DNA of 64,000 nucleotides. It comes from Notospermus geniculatus. Taxonomy: Eukaryota > Nemertea > Pilidiophora > Heteronemertea > Lineidae. Positions 31,690-42,866 of the stretch are shown here, piece after piece. The stretch is from assembly GCA_002633025.1 (NCBI GenBank), contig NMRB01000541.1:154162-218161 (forward strand), given 5' to 3'. The stretch's first letter is position 1. The number at the start of each line of letters is the position of its first letter. The position numbers were made by a program, and so were the translations under genes. The notes below the pieces were generated by a model that was not told the origin of the DNA, ran no database searches, and worked only from the letters and a program-made list of their open reading frames with translations.

Positions 31690-31806
31690 ATTTTCACTTG
31701 ATTCTGAACTCTGCTGCACACGCAGTGAAATAATGTGACAATGGAGTTCAAACCCACTGCCACAGAGGTGACAGTTAGCGATGTTTTCACTACACCACTC
31801 TGACGG
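31690..31806 (-). mobile_element. tRNA-like SINE head
   Basis: On the minus strand: AGTGGTGTAGTGAAAACATC (A-box region), CTAACTGTCACCTCTG and a B-box-like GTGGGTTTGAACTCC, followed by about 80 bp of unassigned body. The order resembles the head of the 14214-14441 SINE (TGTCACATCTGAGG then GGTTCAAGC). Confidence 0.5.
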
Positions 31807-32185
31807 CTCTTTGACATTTGTAGCTTTACTTTATATCCGCTTTAGAAATATTACTATTTTTCGTCCATGTCGAGGAATTACGGGGAAAAAGTTCATAAAA
31901 ATGCACCAAATGTGTCTGACATATTCAGCATTAGACTTTATTCATATCAAACAAATATGTTTTTCCGTTAGATTCGAACGGATAATAATACATAACACAA
32001 TAACTACATTAGATGATAGAGTTACGTCACTTTTTCTATTTTCTCGTGAATAAGGCTGTTTCTATCTCAGATATAATCGCTGCATCATATTTGCTGTTTT
32101 TCTAATTCCGTGAATATGTTTGAGTTATTGGCCAGATAGTTTGGTGGATGGTGAAATTCTATGATCCAGATGTAGCTGTTGGTAT
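31807..32185. other. No recognisable feature
   Basis: Unique AT-rich sequence. Confidence 0.4.
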
Positions 32186-32189
32186 TACT

Positions 32190-32450
32190 TCAGGCCTACA
32201 ATTTCACGTAAGTGGTTAGGCTTTTGTTCAATAAAAGCCGAAATACTTATGCGGAACTGTAGGCCTAGTTCAACTAGGCCTACAGTTCCACATGAGTGGT
32301 TAGGCTTTTGCTGAACTAGGCCTACAATTCCACATTGTTGTATCATGCCTGCGGTTCAACATAAGTGGTGAGGTCTTTGTTGTACTAGCCCTACAGTTCC
32401 ACATAAGTGATTAGGCATTGTTGTATCAGGTTGTGGGCCTACAGTTCCAC
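32190..32450. repeat. Degenerate 60-bp tandem repeat, about five copies
   Basis: Units contain CCTACAGTTCCACATAAGTG, GTTAGGCTTTTG and AACTAGGCCTAC or variants. One unit near 32230-32270 is inverted, giving a palindrome around AACTGTAGGCCTAGTT. Confidence 0.8.
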
Positions 32451-32901
32451 ATCCATCCCAACCTGACCCTCCCGTCATCAACTTGACCTAATACTTGATT
32501 GTTCATTTGTTCTTATCTCAGATGACTTAGGGGTTAAGCCATCCTTCATCTGTTAATCCCCAAGGGGCAGAATAATAAGTTAGAATTCAGAATATCAATT
32601 TTTTATCGTCGAAGATTTCTTTAATTTGCTTCATTTTCGCTATCTTTTCACCTTGAGGGTTATCATTCACAATCAGTTACCATAGTAATAACACATTATT
32701 CATAAATCCAGTTATCTCGATGGAATGAGTTGAGTTTGTTGGAAAGCTGGGAAAAACTGTGGAATTTGTGATAATAGGATGTTATTGTGGGCTTAGACTT
32801 GAAGCAAGAACGAGATTGCTATGTGGAAAAAATCAGGATGGGGAAAAAATCTGGATGAAGGCTGTTAGCTTCCAGGGTAGTCAGTCAAAATCAACATCCT
32901 G
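32451..32901. other. No recognisable feature
   Basis: Unique sequence. Confidence 0.4.
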
Positions 32902-32996
32902 CATCCTCCCATAGCAGGGGTTTTTACCTCGCCCCTCTTCATCCCTGTACAAGCATATGAAGAGGAGTGAGACCAAAGCCCTGCTATGGGAGGATG
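32902..32996 (+). mobile_element. 95-bp hairpin MITE, copy 1
   Basis: The ends CATCCTCCCATAGCAGGG and CCCTGCTATGGGAGGATG are perfect inverse repeats. The loop contains CAAGCATATGAA and TGAGACCAAAG. A second copy in the opposite orientation lies at 61892-61972. Confidence 0.88.
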
Positions 32997-33297
32997 TACC
33001 GAGCTCCTCCAGCCATGAGCCCACTCCATTAACCAAAACTGCATTTTGGTTGAAATATGATATTTTTGGTGAAATTGTCTTGGAAATGGTTTAAAAGAGA
33101 GATATTGATCCTGTGGTGGATGGTCGATGAAAAACTTTGTGTGGAATGAACGCTTTATTTGTCAGCTGGGCATAACTTCCCTGAAAATGTTTCATGGCTC
33201 AGAAAACTTCAGCCCTGGTTTGGCAGAATTAATATCCAGTGCCACCACAAAGTTGCAAAAAAACTGCACTTCCTGTGTATGTTCATTTGATCATTTA

Positions 33298-33403
33298 GAG
33301 GCCAGTGAGGCAAAGAGACTTGCCCAAAGTCTCACGCCCAGTGGGATTCGAACCCGGGATCCTCTGACCGCTATACCCGAACCACTACACCACCGTAGCT
33401 TCC
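33298..33403 (-). mobile_element. SINE family B, head copy
   Basis: On the minus strand: GGTGTAGTGGTTCGGGTATA (A-box region), GGGTTCGAATCCC (B box), then TGAGACTTTGGGCAAGTCTC and TTTGCCTCACTGGCC. It matches 17225-17357 and lacks the family B tail. Confidence 0.85.
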
Positions 33404-33711
33404 ACATAACCAGGGCCTTAGACTTACTGGTACTCTGTTCCATAATTGTAAGATGACCGTGATGATATTTGTTTCATTACAGGCGCCATCTTTCCCGTGG
33501 AGATGTCCCGTGGAGATGTCCCGTGACTGTGGTGAGAAGATGAAGGGATGACGTAGACGGTAGGAAGCAAAAGATGTATTTACGGTTTAAATATTGATGA
33601 GAATATTGAAATCATCACTGAATTGACTTCCTTATATTTGTGCCACATTTCATCATGTTTTGGTGAGGAACATGTTGTATGTGGTACAATACTCCCTCTA
33701 GTTTACCCCTA
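33404..33711. other. No recognisable feature
   Basis: Contains a 16-bp direct duplication (CGTGGAGATGTCC, about 33497 and 33513) and otherwise unique sequence. Confidence 0.4.
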
Positions 33712-33915
33712 GTCGTCGTCCCCATCACTCCAGGGTGTGAACAGGGGACTTGAAATCTCGATCGTTCGTGTTGCGTCGGTCCATTGGTACGTGTGTCTGT
33801 CAGTACGTGGTCCGTCAGTACATGCGTCTGTCCATGAGCCAATGTCTTTTGAGCCAGATAACTTGACAGTGACCTAACTTATAAGAGTCCATATTTAATA
33901 TGTGGTTGTAGGTTG
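33712..33915 (+). mobile_element. Fragment of the hairpin-ended TCGTCC superfamily
   Basis: GTCGTCCCCATCACTCC followed by GGGTGTGAACAGGGGACTTG matches the start of 28011-28939 in layout (hairpin ending GGGGACTTGAAAT). It continues with repeated CAGTACGTG/GTCCGTCAGTAC words. No right end is seen before the foldback element at 33923. Confidence 0.6.
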
Positions 33916-33922
33916 GTATGTA

Positions 33923-34803
33923 TAGTCATTGACATAAGTTTATCTACACCTGCTACCTTGAATATTTCAAATACTACTGGGCACCACATGAAAGTATATA
34001 ACCTTGGTCATATTTCTGCATCAAAAGTTTGGAAATTTGGAAATATCATAATTATGTAATAGCTCATTAGAAAACCCCCTAAAAATCAACATTTTTATTA
34101 TGGAATTTTTTTTGGACTTTTGTTGCAGTTTTGATAGAATGGAACTTTCTAAGGATTTTGGGCTTTGTTTCATCAAAATATCTCAAGTGGTTGCTGAGAT
34201 ATTCGTGATTTTCGTGTTTTTCAGGAAATTTTGATGTCATTAGTTAAAGCTAACCTCAGAATATGGGCTTACAAAATTTTGGAGTTTTTTGCTTTAACTG
34301 GGCCGAGATATTCATATTTTCGGAATATCAAAATGTTGATATGCTAAACTCTTTAACTTAAGACAGCTGTAACTTCCAACCAGTTTACGCTGAAAGTTCC
34401 AAAACTTCATTCTCCTACGTTTCTAGGTGAGCTCTGTCTACTAATATCAAAATTTTTTTGAAAAATTGGAAATTCTCAAAATATCGAAATTTTGATAATC
34501 TCAAATATCTCAGCAACCACTCAAGATATTTTGACGAAACAAAGCTCAAAATCCTTAGAAACTTCCACTCTATCAACACTGTAACAAAAGTCACAAAAAA
34601 AGTCCATAATAAAAATGTTGATTTTTAGGGGGTTTTCTAATGAGGTATTACATAATTATGATATTTCCAAATTCCCAAAAGTTTGATGCAGAAATATGAC
34701 CAAGGTTATATACTTTCATGTGGTACAAACCGTGTTAAAATTGGCCCAGTAGTATTTGCAATATTCAAGGTAGTAGGTGTAGATAAGCTTATGTCAATGA
34801 CTG
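33923..34803. mobile_element. 881-bp foldback element with TA target duplication
   Basis: The arms of roughly 280-300 bp are close inverse repeats. The left starts TAGTCATTGACATAAG and the right ends CTTATGTCAATGACTG. Both contain TATATAACCTTGGTC or its inverse and CTAAAAATCAACATTTTTAT. TA flanks both ends (33921-33922 and 34804-34805). CAGT termini with TA duplication are typical of Tc1/mariner. The centre (34210-34495) is AT-rich and non-coding. Confidence 0.9.
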
Positions 34804-34818
34804 TACATGAAGGTATGT

Positions 34819-34960
34819 GGAAAAAATCCCCCCCAGAAAAAATCCCCCATGGAAAAAAATCCACCCAGACCCCCCTGGAAAAAAATCCACAATTTGGTGA
34901 AGTTGAAAAAAACCCTGGAAAGAATCCCATTTTTGGTACAGTATAGGAAAAAATATGTCT
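34819..34960. repeat. Low-complexity AAAAAATCCCCC segment
   Basis: Irregular repeats of GGAAAAAAATCC and CCCCCCAGA. Frames of 87 and 151 codons across this region are compositional. Confidence 0.7.
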
Positions 34961-35831
34961 AAAAATTGGTAAAACCTCTGGCACTTTTATAATGGTTAAC
35001 CCTCTTATCACAGAGGATTTCCTGCATGGCCTAGAGATTGGCATATTGGCCTTGCAGATGAAATTACAGTTGTTGAACATTATTTTGAGTTGAGTGGGTA
35101 TTACACCCTGCTCGAAGGTCAGTGCCACATTTTCACAACTCGCTACAAAGCCTACTTCCACCAGGAATCATTGGGCCTTGACCAGACTTATCAAGGACAA
35201 TAGGGGTAGGCCTATTTGAATAGCTGACTAATTGTGACCTTGACCATTGTGTGTCAAGGCCTTGTAAGGTTAATAATTCTGTGGGGGTTCAGTTGTGTCC
35301 TGGCAGGGCTTAACCTTGGTTTGGGAAGATAGGTAAGTGTGTGCATCCTGTTTTGGGTAATAATGCCCAAGATTAGGAAGGGCTGTATAAAGTGTGTTTT
35401 GGGTGTTAACTCCTCGGATTAAAGAGGACTTTGTATTATATGATATGAATGAATTTAGAGTAATATCTGGTAAAGTGTCTCTGGCACCCCTTCCCTATCA
35501 ATGATCATTCTGCCAAGGAGTTCAGAAATGTGTCACTGGGTTTAGAATTTATCTCGCCTACAACATTATATTATTTTCAGAGTGTCCGCCAGACTAAGGG
35601 TACTATGCTAGTACCCTCAAAGGAACAGAAAAGGGCCATTTTCTTTAATTTCATGGGATTTTTGCTGGAGTTTGAAGGAATTATTATCTTTACCGGGTTA
35701 TATTAGAAAAATGTCCATTTTGGTCCTCCATCTGTTGATATTTATCAGATGATATGAATATTTAATACTGCTATAATTGCGTGTTCTGTTGGAATTTGAC
35801 GTCAAATTATCAATTACATCAGTAATGAATC
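34961..35831. other. No recognisable feature
   Basis: Unique sequence. Confidence 0.4.
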
Positions 35832-36180
35832 GTCCCGTGTCCTTGAACATGCTCTAACATGCTTCATACTGTTAGCTCCATTATTTAGTGATGGATGTAA
35901 TTTCACAAAATGGTCAAAATATGACTCTTATTATACTGTAGATCCCGTATTTTCAACCACCAGAATTTGTCCAGTGATTTCTCCTCTGTCCTTGAACATG
36001 CTCTAAACATGCTTCATACTGTTGTTCTTGTTATTAAATCAACAAAAATAAAGGTAAAAGGAATTAAATTTCTAGGCAGGGTTATTCCCAGATACTGTTA
36101 ATTCCGATATTTTTAATGATGGCTATAATTTCATGAAATGAAGAAATTATGCTACTGTAGATCATGTATTTTTAGGTCCA
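35832..36180. repeat. Degenerate tandem repeat of about 160 bp
   Basis: GTCCTTGAACATGCTCTAACA and the following CATGCTTCATACTGTT recur at 35991. Later words (GATGTAATTTCA, CTACTGTAGATC-like) repeat near 35895-35945 and 36118-36165, implying about two old units. Confidence 0.6.
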
Positions 36181-37933
36181 AAAAAATTGACAAAATTCTC
36201 TGTTTAAATATAAGAAAATGAGTTATTTGCCAGCGTTGATGATCACAGGAATTCCCACTAAAACTACTGATGAGGAAAGTGCAATACAATGTTTCAATTG
36301 TGGTAACAAGGGACACCAGCCTCATTAAAGTACATTTTTGTGATGAAATCCCATTATATTTGGAGCAGATGTTTCTAGCCCAATGCATGCACACCTCCTA
36401 GCGAGCCAATCAGTCGCTGGCACCCCTAGTCGGCTAATAACTATGCACAATAGACTACGCTAAGCAGTCTAAGCTGCCACCCCTTTATCTGATATGGACG
36501 CGGCTGGTAATAGCATTCGTTCTGTGTATTGATTCTAGTGTGTTACTTTGCAGAGAGCATATCATAGGAAAACCATGAGAAGGATTTTTAGCTGAAATGT
36601 GGAAATCACTGCCCATTTTTGGCAAAACAATGGGCACCATCACAAGGACTAAGCAGGCAATTCTCCTGAATTTGCTATCTGTTTGGATTTGTTTGTGTTT
36701 CCAGACTGGAAACACGAAGGCTTCTTCGACAAAGTTGGATATCTGTAAGTAACGTCTGCTCTCCATTGTCATGTACTCTCTATAATGTATGTATGTAGTG
36801 ACTACTGAGCACTGTGTATCAATCAAACCATGGCTAACCTATCCTACCGTCGATATGAATCAAAATGGGCAATTTGGTGAATGGAATACATTCATATTTT
36901 TAAAAACCGCCCATCCTACTGCCAACGCAAGGTCGTTTAAATGTCTCAAATGTCTTTGTCGTGTGCGGTCAGCTATTTTGGGTTGTTTTGTCTCTGACAA
37001 AAGCATCTATGTTGTTGGGTGCGTCCACATCAAGATGACAAAATCATGCTAAATTAACATTTTAAATGACGAATTACGATAAAAACGGTAATTTGAGGTT
37101 ATGACGTGGTATTGTCTTTGGTGCATTGAAAAAGAATCTGTGCAGATTTCATGAAAAAAATCTGTTTTTAATGTGTGAAATCAGAAAAATTTTGTTCTGC
37201 ATCAGCGATGGTTGTGAAACATGGATTCCTTTTTGCTAGTGAATCAGGGATTCGGCGTCCATTACGATGGGATTGTATAAAAAAAGGATTCTACTGCCGG
37301 AATTCAGTGATTCTAGTCCTGGATTTATCAGCAACAACATGGAGGATCGCGTTTCGATAAATTCTCTTTCCCTGGATACACGCACGGAGGCTACGGCAAC
37401 GGAGAGGTTAGCGCCGCGATATTGATGTAGCGGGTTGGCATAAAATGTGAACATTGGATTTATAAGCCAGCTGCGTTCATGCATGGATCTCCCCACGCTT
37501 CATTTCTACTGATGCGGACAAAGATTTTTCTGATTTCAGACATGCAAATTTGCATAATCCAGTTTGTAAATAAACCGTGTAAACACGTTATTAGAATCAG
37601 TGGCCTTTCAGCTGTTTAATGCAGACAAGCTGATCCCTGGTTCAGATGCATGAAAATTCAATGAAGTTTGATGTGAACCGTGCTCAGTGGTTACAAAAAT
37701 GTCTTATATATCACCAAATCATATTATATCATGTTTTTTTCATGTCGTTTCATTCCATAGATCTAGGAATCTCTCGTATTGCGGATATTCATTTCATTGA
37801 TAAGAATTTTGATGATCGCGCCATTTGATAACCTTTCATTCATCATGTTTGTCTGTTCTTATCAATGTAGGCCTATGTCATTCATTCTCGTGGTGCAAAG
37901 TCTTCATATTTCTGGAGGGTTGGTGGTATTTGT
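36181..37933. other. No recognisable feature
   Basis: 1.75 kb of unique sequence. Frames of up to 113 codons (36485-36826, minus) have no recognised domain or exon signals. Confidence 0.4.
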
Positions 37934-38138
37934 TACCCGACACAGCAAAATGAGTCGGAATGCGCACAGAAGAAGACCCAACATGTCCAAGGTGACACCA
38001 ACGGTTTGTTGATTTCAGGATTGTCTGCCCATTGTGAAATTTGACTTTGTCGATTTCTGAACTGTTGTCTGGTTGTGGTGGTGTCACTTCGGTCTTCTTC
38101 TGTGCGCATTCCGACTCATTTTGTTGTGCCGGGTCACA
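37934..38138. mobile_element. 205-bp MITE with ACCCGACACAGC ends
   Basis: Left TACCCGACACAGCAAAATG and right CATTTTGTTGTGCCGGGT are inverse repeats extending about 45 bp with few mismatches (GAGTCGGAATGCGCACAGAA on each side), then weakly to about 75 bp (GTGACACCA). Target duplication not clear. Confidence 0.88.
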
Positions 38139-38704
38139 TTTCTCTGTCCTTGAAGATCATAAAGGACGGTGTGGTCATCTAGTCTGTTCAGCATTTGGTG
38201 AAAAATTGGTCGGCAGTGCCAGGGTTGACAATTCACCTCCCTTAAGTCTTAGTCATTTGAAAAGTGTATCTTTGGGACTGTCAGAATGTTAATTACAAGG
38301 TCCGAACAATGATTGTATTTTGTGCGAAGGCCTCTTGGGAAGTGAAAGTCTCCACACATTGTGACTCATGTCTATAAATAGTTGTCGGCTATAGTTTCGA
38401 TGCTTAGCAACTAGAAGCTGTAGGGAGGATGGTACAGGCAGCATCTCACAGGGGCAGATGCTCCCTCTGATCCCAGGATAACAGGGTTGTTACATAATCT
38501 GTCTGTAAAGTGATATTTGATCAGGTCTGAAAGTGGAAGGTTGGAGTTTGAAATCTAAGGCCTCTGTCTGCTTCAATGAATTAGCTGTTGCCATGGTTAC
38601 TGCTAAGGTTGCCTGGGGCATTCTTGGACTTTGGCTCCTTCTGCATCTTGGCTGACATTACTTACTCATAATTCCTGATGATACTGTTGTAGGCCTACTT
38701 GGTT
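38139..38704. other. No recognisable feature
   Basis: Unique sequence. Confidence 0.4.
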
Positions 38705-38713
38705 GAAATCGAC

Positions 38714-39554
38714 GGTAGGTTCTAAACCTTGGAACCATGAAACCATGAAACCACCCAGGAAACTATGGAACCACCCAGAAAACCATGAAAATACCCAGGA
38801 AACCATGGAACCACCCAGGAACAACCCAAAATATCCTTATTCTTAAACATGACATGACATTAGCTATTTTCCAATTGCTATGGAGGTAAAAAGCATATTG
38901 TATGATTATCATCAAGCACAGAGGGTGTGTCACACCTTGGATGAGGCATACCATCCCAGTCCAACACAACATGACTGTGCTGATACTAATGCATAATGCA
39001 AACATGCTGGTCTCAGTTATTTTATGCTATTGATGGTGAACACTAGTGTAAACAAATCATAATTAGCCTTCTCAGAAAGATTAGCCTTCTCAATATAAAC
39101 AACGAGGGGTCACTAAGGTTCCCAGAAACTAGCGCAGAGCTGACTTCATAGTTGACTTCAGAGTTGGCAAGGAGTCCGAACACCAGGGTGCCCTGGATGA
39201 TTACCTAAGAATAAGATTGAATCTGCAGCTAGAGTCAAGAGCATCAAGAGTGCAATATCATGATGGCTGTCATCATAAAGACATCAAGACATTGATGTCT
39301 TTATGCTGTCATGTATTTAGGCCTAAAACCACTTGACCTGCGCGGTTGTTTGTGAGGATACAGTCAGCTATTGTTTAAGGCTATGTCTAACAAGCACAAA
39401 GTAGTCCATCACTTCGTTTTGTCATTTCGTCATTTTGCTGTTTTGAAAAAGCCGGATAAAAGTATAATTTTGGGTGGTTCCATAGTTTCCTGGGTGGTTT
39501 CATGGTTTCATGGGTGGTTTCATGGTTTCATAGTTCCAAGGTTTAGAACCTACC
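38714..39554. mobile_element. Mutator-like element with 9-bp target duplication
   Basis: The 841-bp element begins GGTAGGTTCTAAACCTTGGA and ends CCAAGGTTTAGAACCTACC. Each end then runs into short repeats of CATGAAACCACCC or CATGGTTTCATGGGTGG. GAAATCGAC flanks it exactly on both sides (38705-38713 and 39555-39563). A 9-bp duplication is characteristic of Mutator-like transposons. No transposase frame is visible in the interior, so it is non-autonomous. Confidence 0.9.
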
Positions 39555-39563
39555 GAAATCGAC

Positions 39564-40735
39564 ACAGTGGATGCTGTTGTTTTGCATGAAAGCGACCGAG
39601 ACCCTGGGGGTCAGATAAAAACCTGGATCATCTTCCTCTGTTCTCTCATTCCCACCTGCTATGGATAATCTCTCACTGTTTCTTCAGCATTCTTATCTCA
39701 TGGTGTTACCATGGTAACTGGTCAGTGGAACTCATAAAAATGCTGGACATCGGTCAGGCGAGGATCAGCCTTCTTTTTCCGATGAGAATTATCTCTCATT
39801 TTGTTGAGAAAAATGAAAAGTTTGTATCTTCACCTGAACTTAATAGATTATCTTGGATCCAGTTTCCAACGGTTACGAGTTACTCAAAAACTGAAGCATA
39901 TTGGTAAGCCTCGGGATGAATTTACGTTTTTAAATATTCGCTCAGATTTTGTTATGGCTGGTTTTGTTTGAACATATGGATGTTGAATTTGAACAGACTG
40001 CCTCATAAACCTGGGATATTCTGCTTGTTTTTGCCAATGTTTACATGTAGCTTATGTTTTAAAAACGTGTTAGGGGAAGCCATTTGGGTTGAGTGGTATC
40101 TGTGCTCTTTAGGAACTTCAGTAAGCCTACATTTTGTGTTTCTCTGTACTTTGCCAACCTAAACCCCTGGGACACTGATGTGTCCACTGTGCCACTGTCA
40201 CTGCCATTGTTTAATCATAATGAGCAACATAAAAGTACAAGGTTCACAGTAATAATGCCTGATAACTGTCATCTACTGTGTAAACACTGATCATAAATTC
40301 CATATTTACTTAAGACAGTGTTTTCAGGGTAATTATCATCAATAATGCTGATGGCATTCTCAAGTACCGTTTCGGGTTGTTTGTAGGGAAATCATCCGTC
40401 TACGTATTATATATGCGGGTCTGGCCATCAAAAATGATCTTTGTTGGTTTGGATGTTGCTGTCTTTGGACAATGGATTTATCTACACGTTTTTTTTGAAA
40501 CGACAGTCTATGCGGCAACTTGTTACCTTGTTTCGCGGCACTACAGGGACCATTGTTGAACTTCCAGCCCTCTCAAGGGGCACGGATGATTCATGGGTCA
40601 CATCCTTGAGTCACCATGTTATATCACCGACAATACCCCTCTTCCTGCCTGGTGTTCTGTCCCCGGTGCTGCCTGTGTGGTCGAACACTCTAATGTCAGA
40701 CCATGGTCCTCTTCAACGACTAAATATAAGAGAGG
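39564..40735. other. No recognisable feature
   Basis: Unique sequence. A 113-codon frame (40441-40782) has no recognised domain and overlaps the next candidate in another frame. Confidence 0.4.
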
Positions 40736-41014
40736 ATGGGTCAGCCGAGTCCAGTAAACACAGACACAATGGGACAAGATGATTTTGACTCATATCAGGA
40801 TCTCTTACCAGGATTTGTCTCCGATTGTTTAGTGATAGTGTTGTTCTTGATGGCCCTTTTAGAGGTCCTAGTGGTCCTATTCATCATCTATAGAATACTT
40901 TTGATGTTCAGTTTGTTAGACGATTTATTGCCCCTGCCCCCCCCCCCCAATGCAAGATGTGTCAAAGTTCCTGATCTGTCAGATGATGGGATGATATTCA
41001 ATGGTGAGCTTTGA
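40736..41014 (+). CDS. Weak candidate: small single-pass membrane protein, 92 aa
   Basis: I do not recognise this. Seen: an acidic N-terminal part (residues 14-24 include DDFDSYQD), a long hydrophobic segment at about residues 30-60 (CLVIVLFLMALLEVL, VLFIIYRILLMF), then an acidic patch, a PLPPPP run encoded by a C homopolymer, and a short acidic end. An AT-rich TAAATATAAG lies just upstream of the ATG. Against it: length near chance expectation, no family resemblance, a homopolymer in frame, and no splice or polyadenylation context that I can defend. Basis: inference only. Confidence 0.2.
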   Translation: MGQPSPVNTDTMGQDDFDSYQDLLPGFVSDCLVIVLFLMALLEVLVVLFIIYRILLMFSLLDDLLPLPPPPNARCVKVPDLSDDGMIFNGEL

Positions 41015-41100
41015 TAAGCTATTGCAAGTACTCCACTTCAGCCTCAAGGTGAAGGGTCTGCAAGGACCCCATTCTCAAATTCATTGTTATTAAGGAATAA

Positions 41101-41254
41101 CAGGTGTGGATTCAGAGGGGGGTACACCAGGCGCGTGCCTCCCCTTTTTGCCAACAAATCTGTAAAATTGACTGTGAAATTCTGGAATTGGGCGCAGTTT
41201 TCAATGTTCCTAGCAGAGTGCGCCCCCTTTTCCCAAATCTTGGATCCGCCCCTG
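41101..41254 (+). mobile_element. GGATCC-ended MITE, copy 3
   Basis: Begins CAGGTGTGGATTC and ends TTGGATCCGCCCCTG. The middle matches the other two copies (TGTAAAATTGACTGTGAAAT, TTTTCAATGTTCCTAGCAGA) with an internal deletion of about 20 bp. No target duplication is evident. Confidence 0.8.
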
Positions 41255-41867
41255 AATTATAATGGGCCTCACCCTAAGATGACATCTCTTTCATTGTCTC
41301 TCTGACACTCCTGATTGTCCCTGGCAGCTCCTGTTTCCTTCTGCACGACTCGTTATAATCCATAGTGCTGTATAAAAGTATTCAGATCTTGATTTTAAAA
41401 TATTATAACAAGAAAACCATTGCTTTATATCCGCCTCCATTATGAATGCAGAATGTTCATATTCCAAACACAAAACAGCCTCCAGTCAAGTCTTCCTGTA
41501 TATATTTTCCATAAAAACTCTCGTGTGTAAAATACTCTCTGGTAAAAAGGAAAAGTGTAATAGTTCGCTCCTGGATGAAAGATCCAGTTGCCATGGGAAC
41601 GACTAGGCACTTTTATGGTGGAAAATCTCTTTGCCTTGATAAGCCAGATGTAATAAAGTTACACAAAGGCAATCCTGTTTGCCGGTGGTGGTTTTCGATA
41701 ATGGAATGTCAGAATTGTTCCCTGCCGAGAGCGAGTGAATTGATATTTAACCCTTTGAGAGTTTTTTGGTGAGAATTCTCAACAACATGGATTACTTTGT
41801 GAAGCTGGTGATACGCATTGGAAGTGCTCCTTGAGAGCTTTCCAGTGAGTGTCATGTCCTTTGGAGT
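41255..41867. other. No recognisable feature
   Basis: Unique sequence. Confidence 0.4.
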
Positions 41868-41870
41868 TAA

Positions 41871-42001
41871 GGCCGGGTTCACATAGAGCTACACCTACAC
41901 GGACACGGCCTGCAAACAAAGGTTTCATGGTCATGAACCCTTTGTGAAGCCATTGTTTGCTGGCATATCCGTGTACTGTGTAGCTCTATGTGAACCCTGC
42001 C
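41871..42001. mobile_element. 131-bp PIF/Harbinger-type MITE
   Basis: Left GGCCGGGTTCACATAGAGCT and right AGCTCTATGTGAACCCTGCC are inverse repeats, continuing inward through ACACGGA and GCAAACAA. TAA flanks both ends (41868-41870 and 42002-42004). A 3-bp TWA duplication with GG-starting ends is typical of PIF/Harbinger. Confidence 0.9.
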
Positions 42002-42004
42002 TAA

Positions 42005-42785
42005 TGATTTGATATGAAGATGGCGTCATAGTGCAAGCTCTGAAGGTTTAAAAAGTGCTTCCCAATTTGTGTTTTTGTCTGTGATACAGACTTCAATTAT
42101 CATAGAAAGAAAACAGACATACAGCAAAATAGATATAATTAAGGCCATTAGTAATTAAGAGTTTTTATATAACCACCGCCAACTTTATGTCCCCAATCTG
42201 ACCTATATCTGCTACGACCATCTGACTCTGATGTTCAGCGAGTAAATGGCTTCAAATCCATCAAACTCAATGCAAATGAACATCCTGGCAAGAATGGACA
42301 AATTTAATGGCGATATTATCGCTGCTGTAAAACCTGCTTGTGGACACTGCAATGCACTGTGGGAGTTATTCACCGCTTGAATTATTCAATGCCGTCATGC
42401 TCTACGTTTGGTTTGAAGCATGGGAATGCTGAAGACGAGTTCGTGAAAGGTTTTGTGCTGCTGGGAGTCGGTGGTCACCATCTCATCAATCTGCAACTTT
42501 GTGTTCAGAATGGAAAGTGGTGTGAATGTGAATGAAAATGTGGAACTGAGGCTGACTGGGGTGATTCACTCGCAACGGATTCATTGCCTGCATTACCAAT
42601 AATGCATGGAGGTTGTGATGGCTGACCATGTTTCTGTCAGCTTGTGAGAAGTCAACTTGCGAAAGAATGAGCGTTTTCGTTAGCGCAGACAATGGCGGCC
42701 TCACATACCACCTCACTGATCTCTCCAAATGAGATCTCTGGAGGTGTTCTGAACATGAAATAGAAACGGGTTTCTAAGGTGAAAG
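42005..42785. other. No recognisable feature
   Basis: Unique sequence; the frame at 42486-42728 (minus) is unremarkable. Confidence 0.4.
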
Positions 42786-42866
42786 CTGCAGCTTCCTACT
42801 GGATTTGAACCCACATACCCTCGCATTAGGCATCAATCGCCAGCACTAACGGGCAGCTGTGGTTTC
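42786..42866 (-). mobile_element. tRNA-like SINE head
   Basis: On the minus strand: CCCGTTAGTGCTGGCGATTG (A-box region) then CTAATGCGAGGG and a B-box-like GTGGGTTCAAATCC. The body beyond the head is not recognisable. Confidence 0.45.

Noticed and set aside
34683-35161. Frames of 87 and 151 codons
   Set aside because: They cover the A/C low-complexity segment and the end of a foldback element; no coding character.
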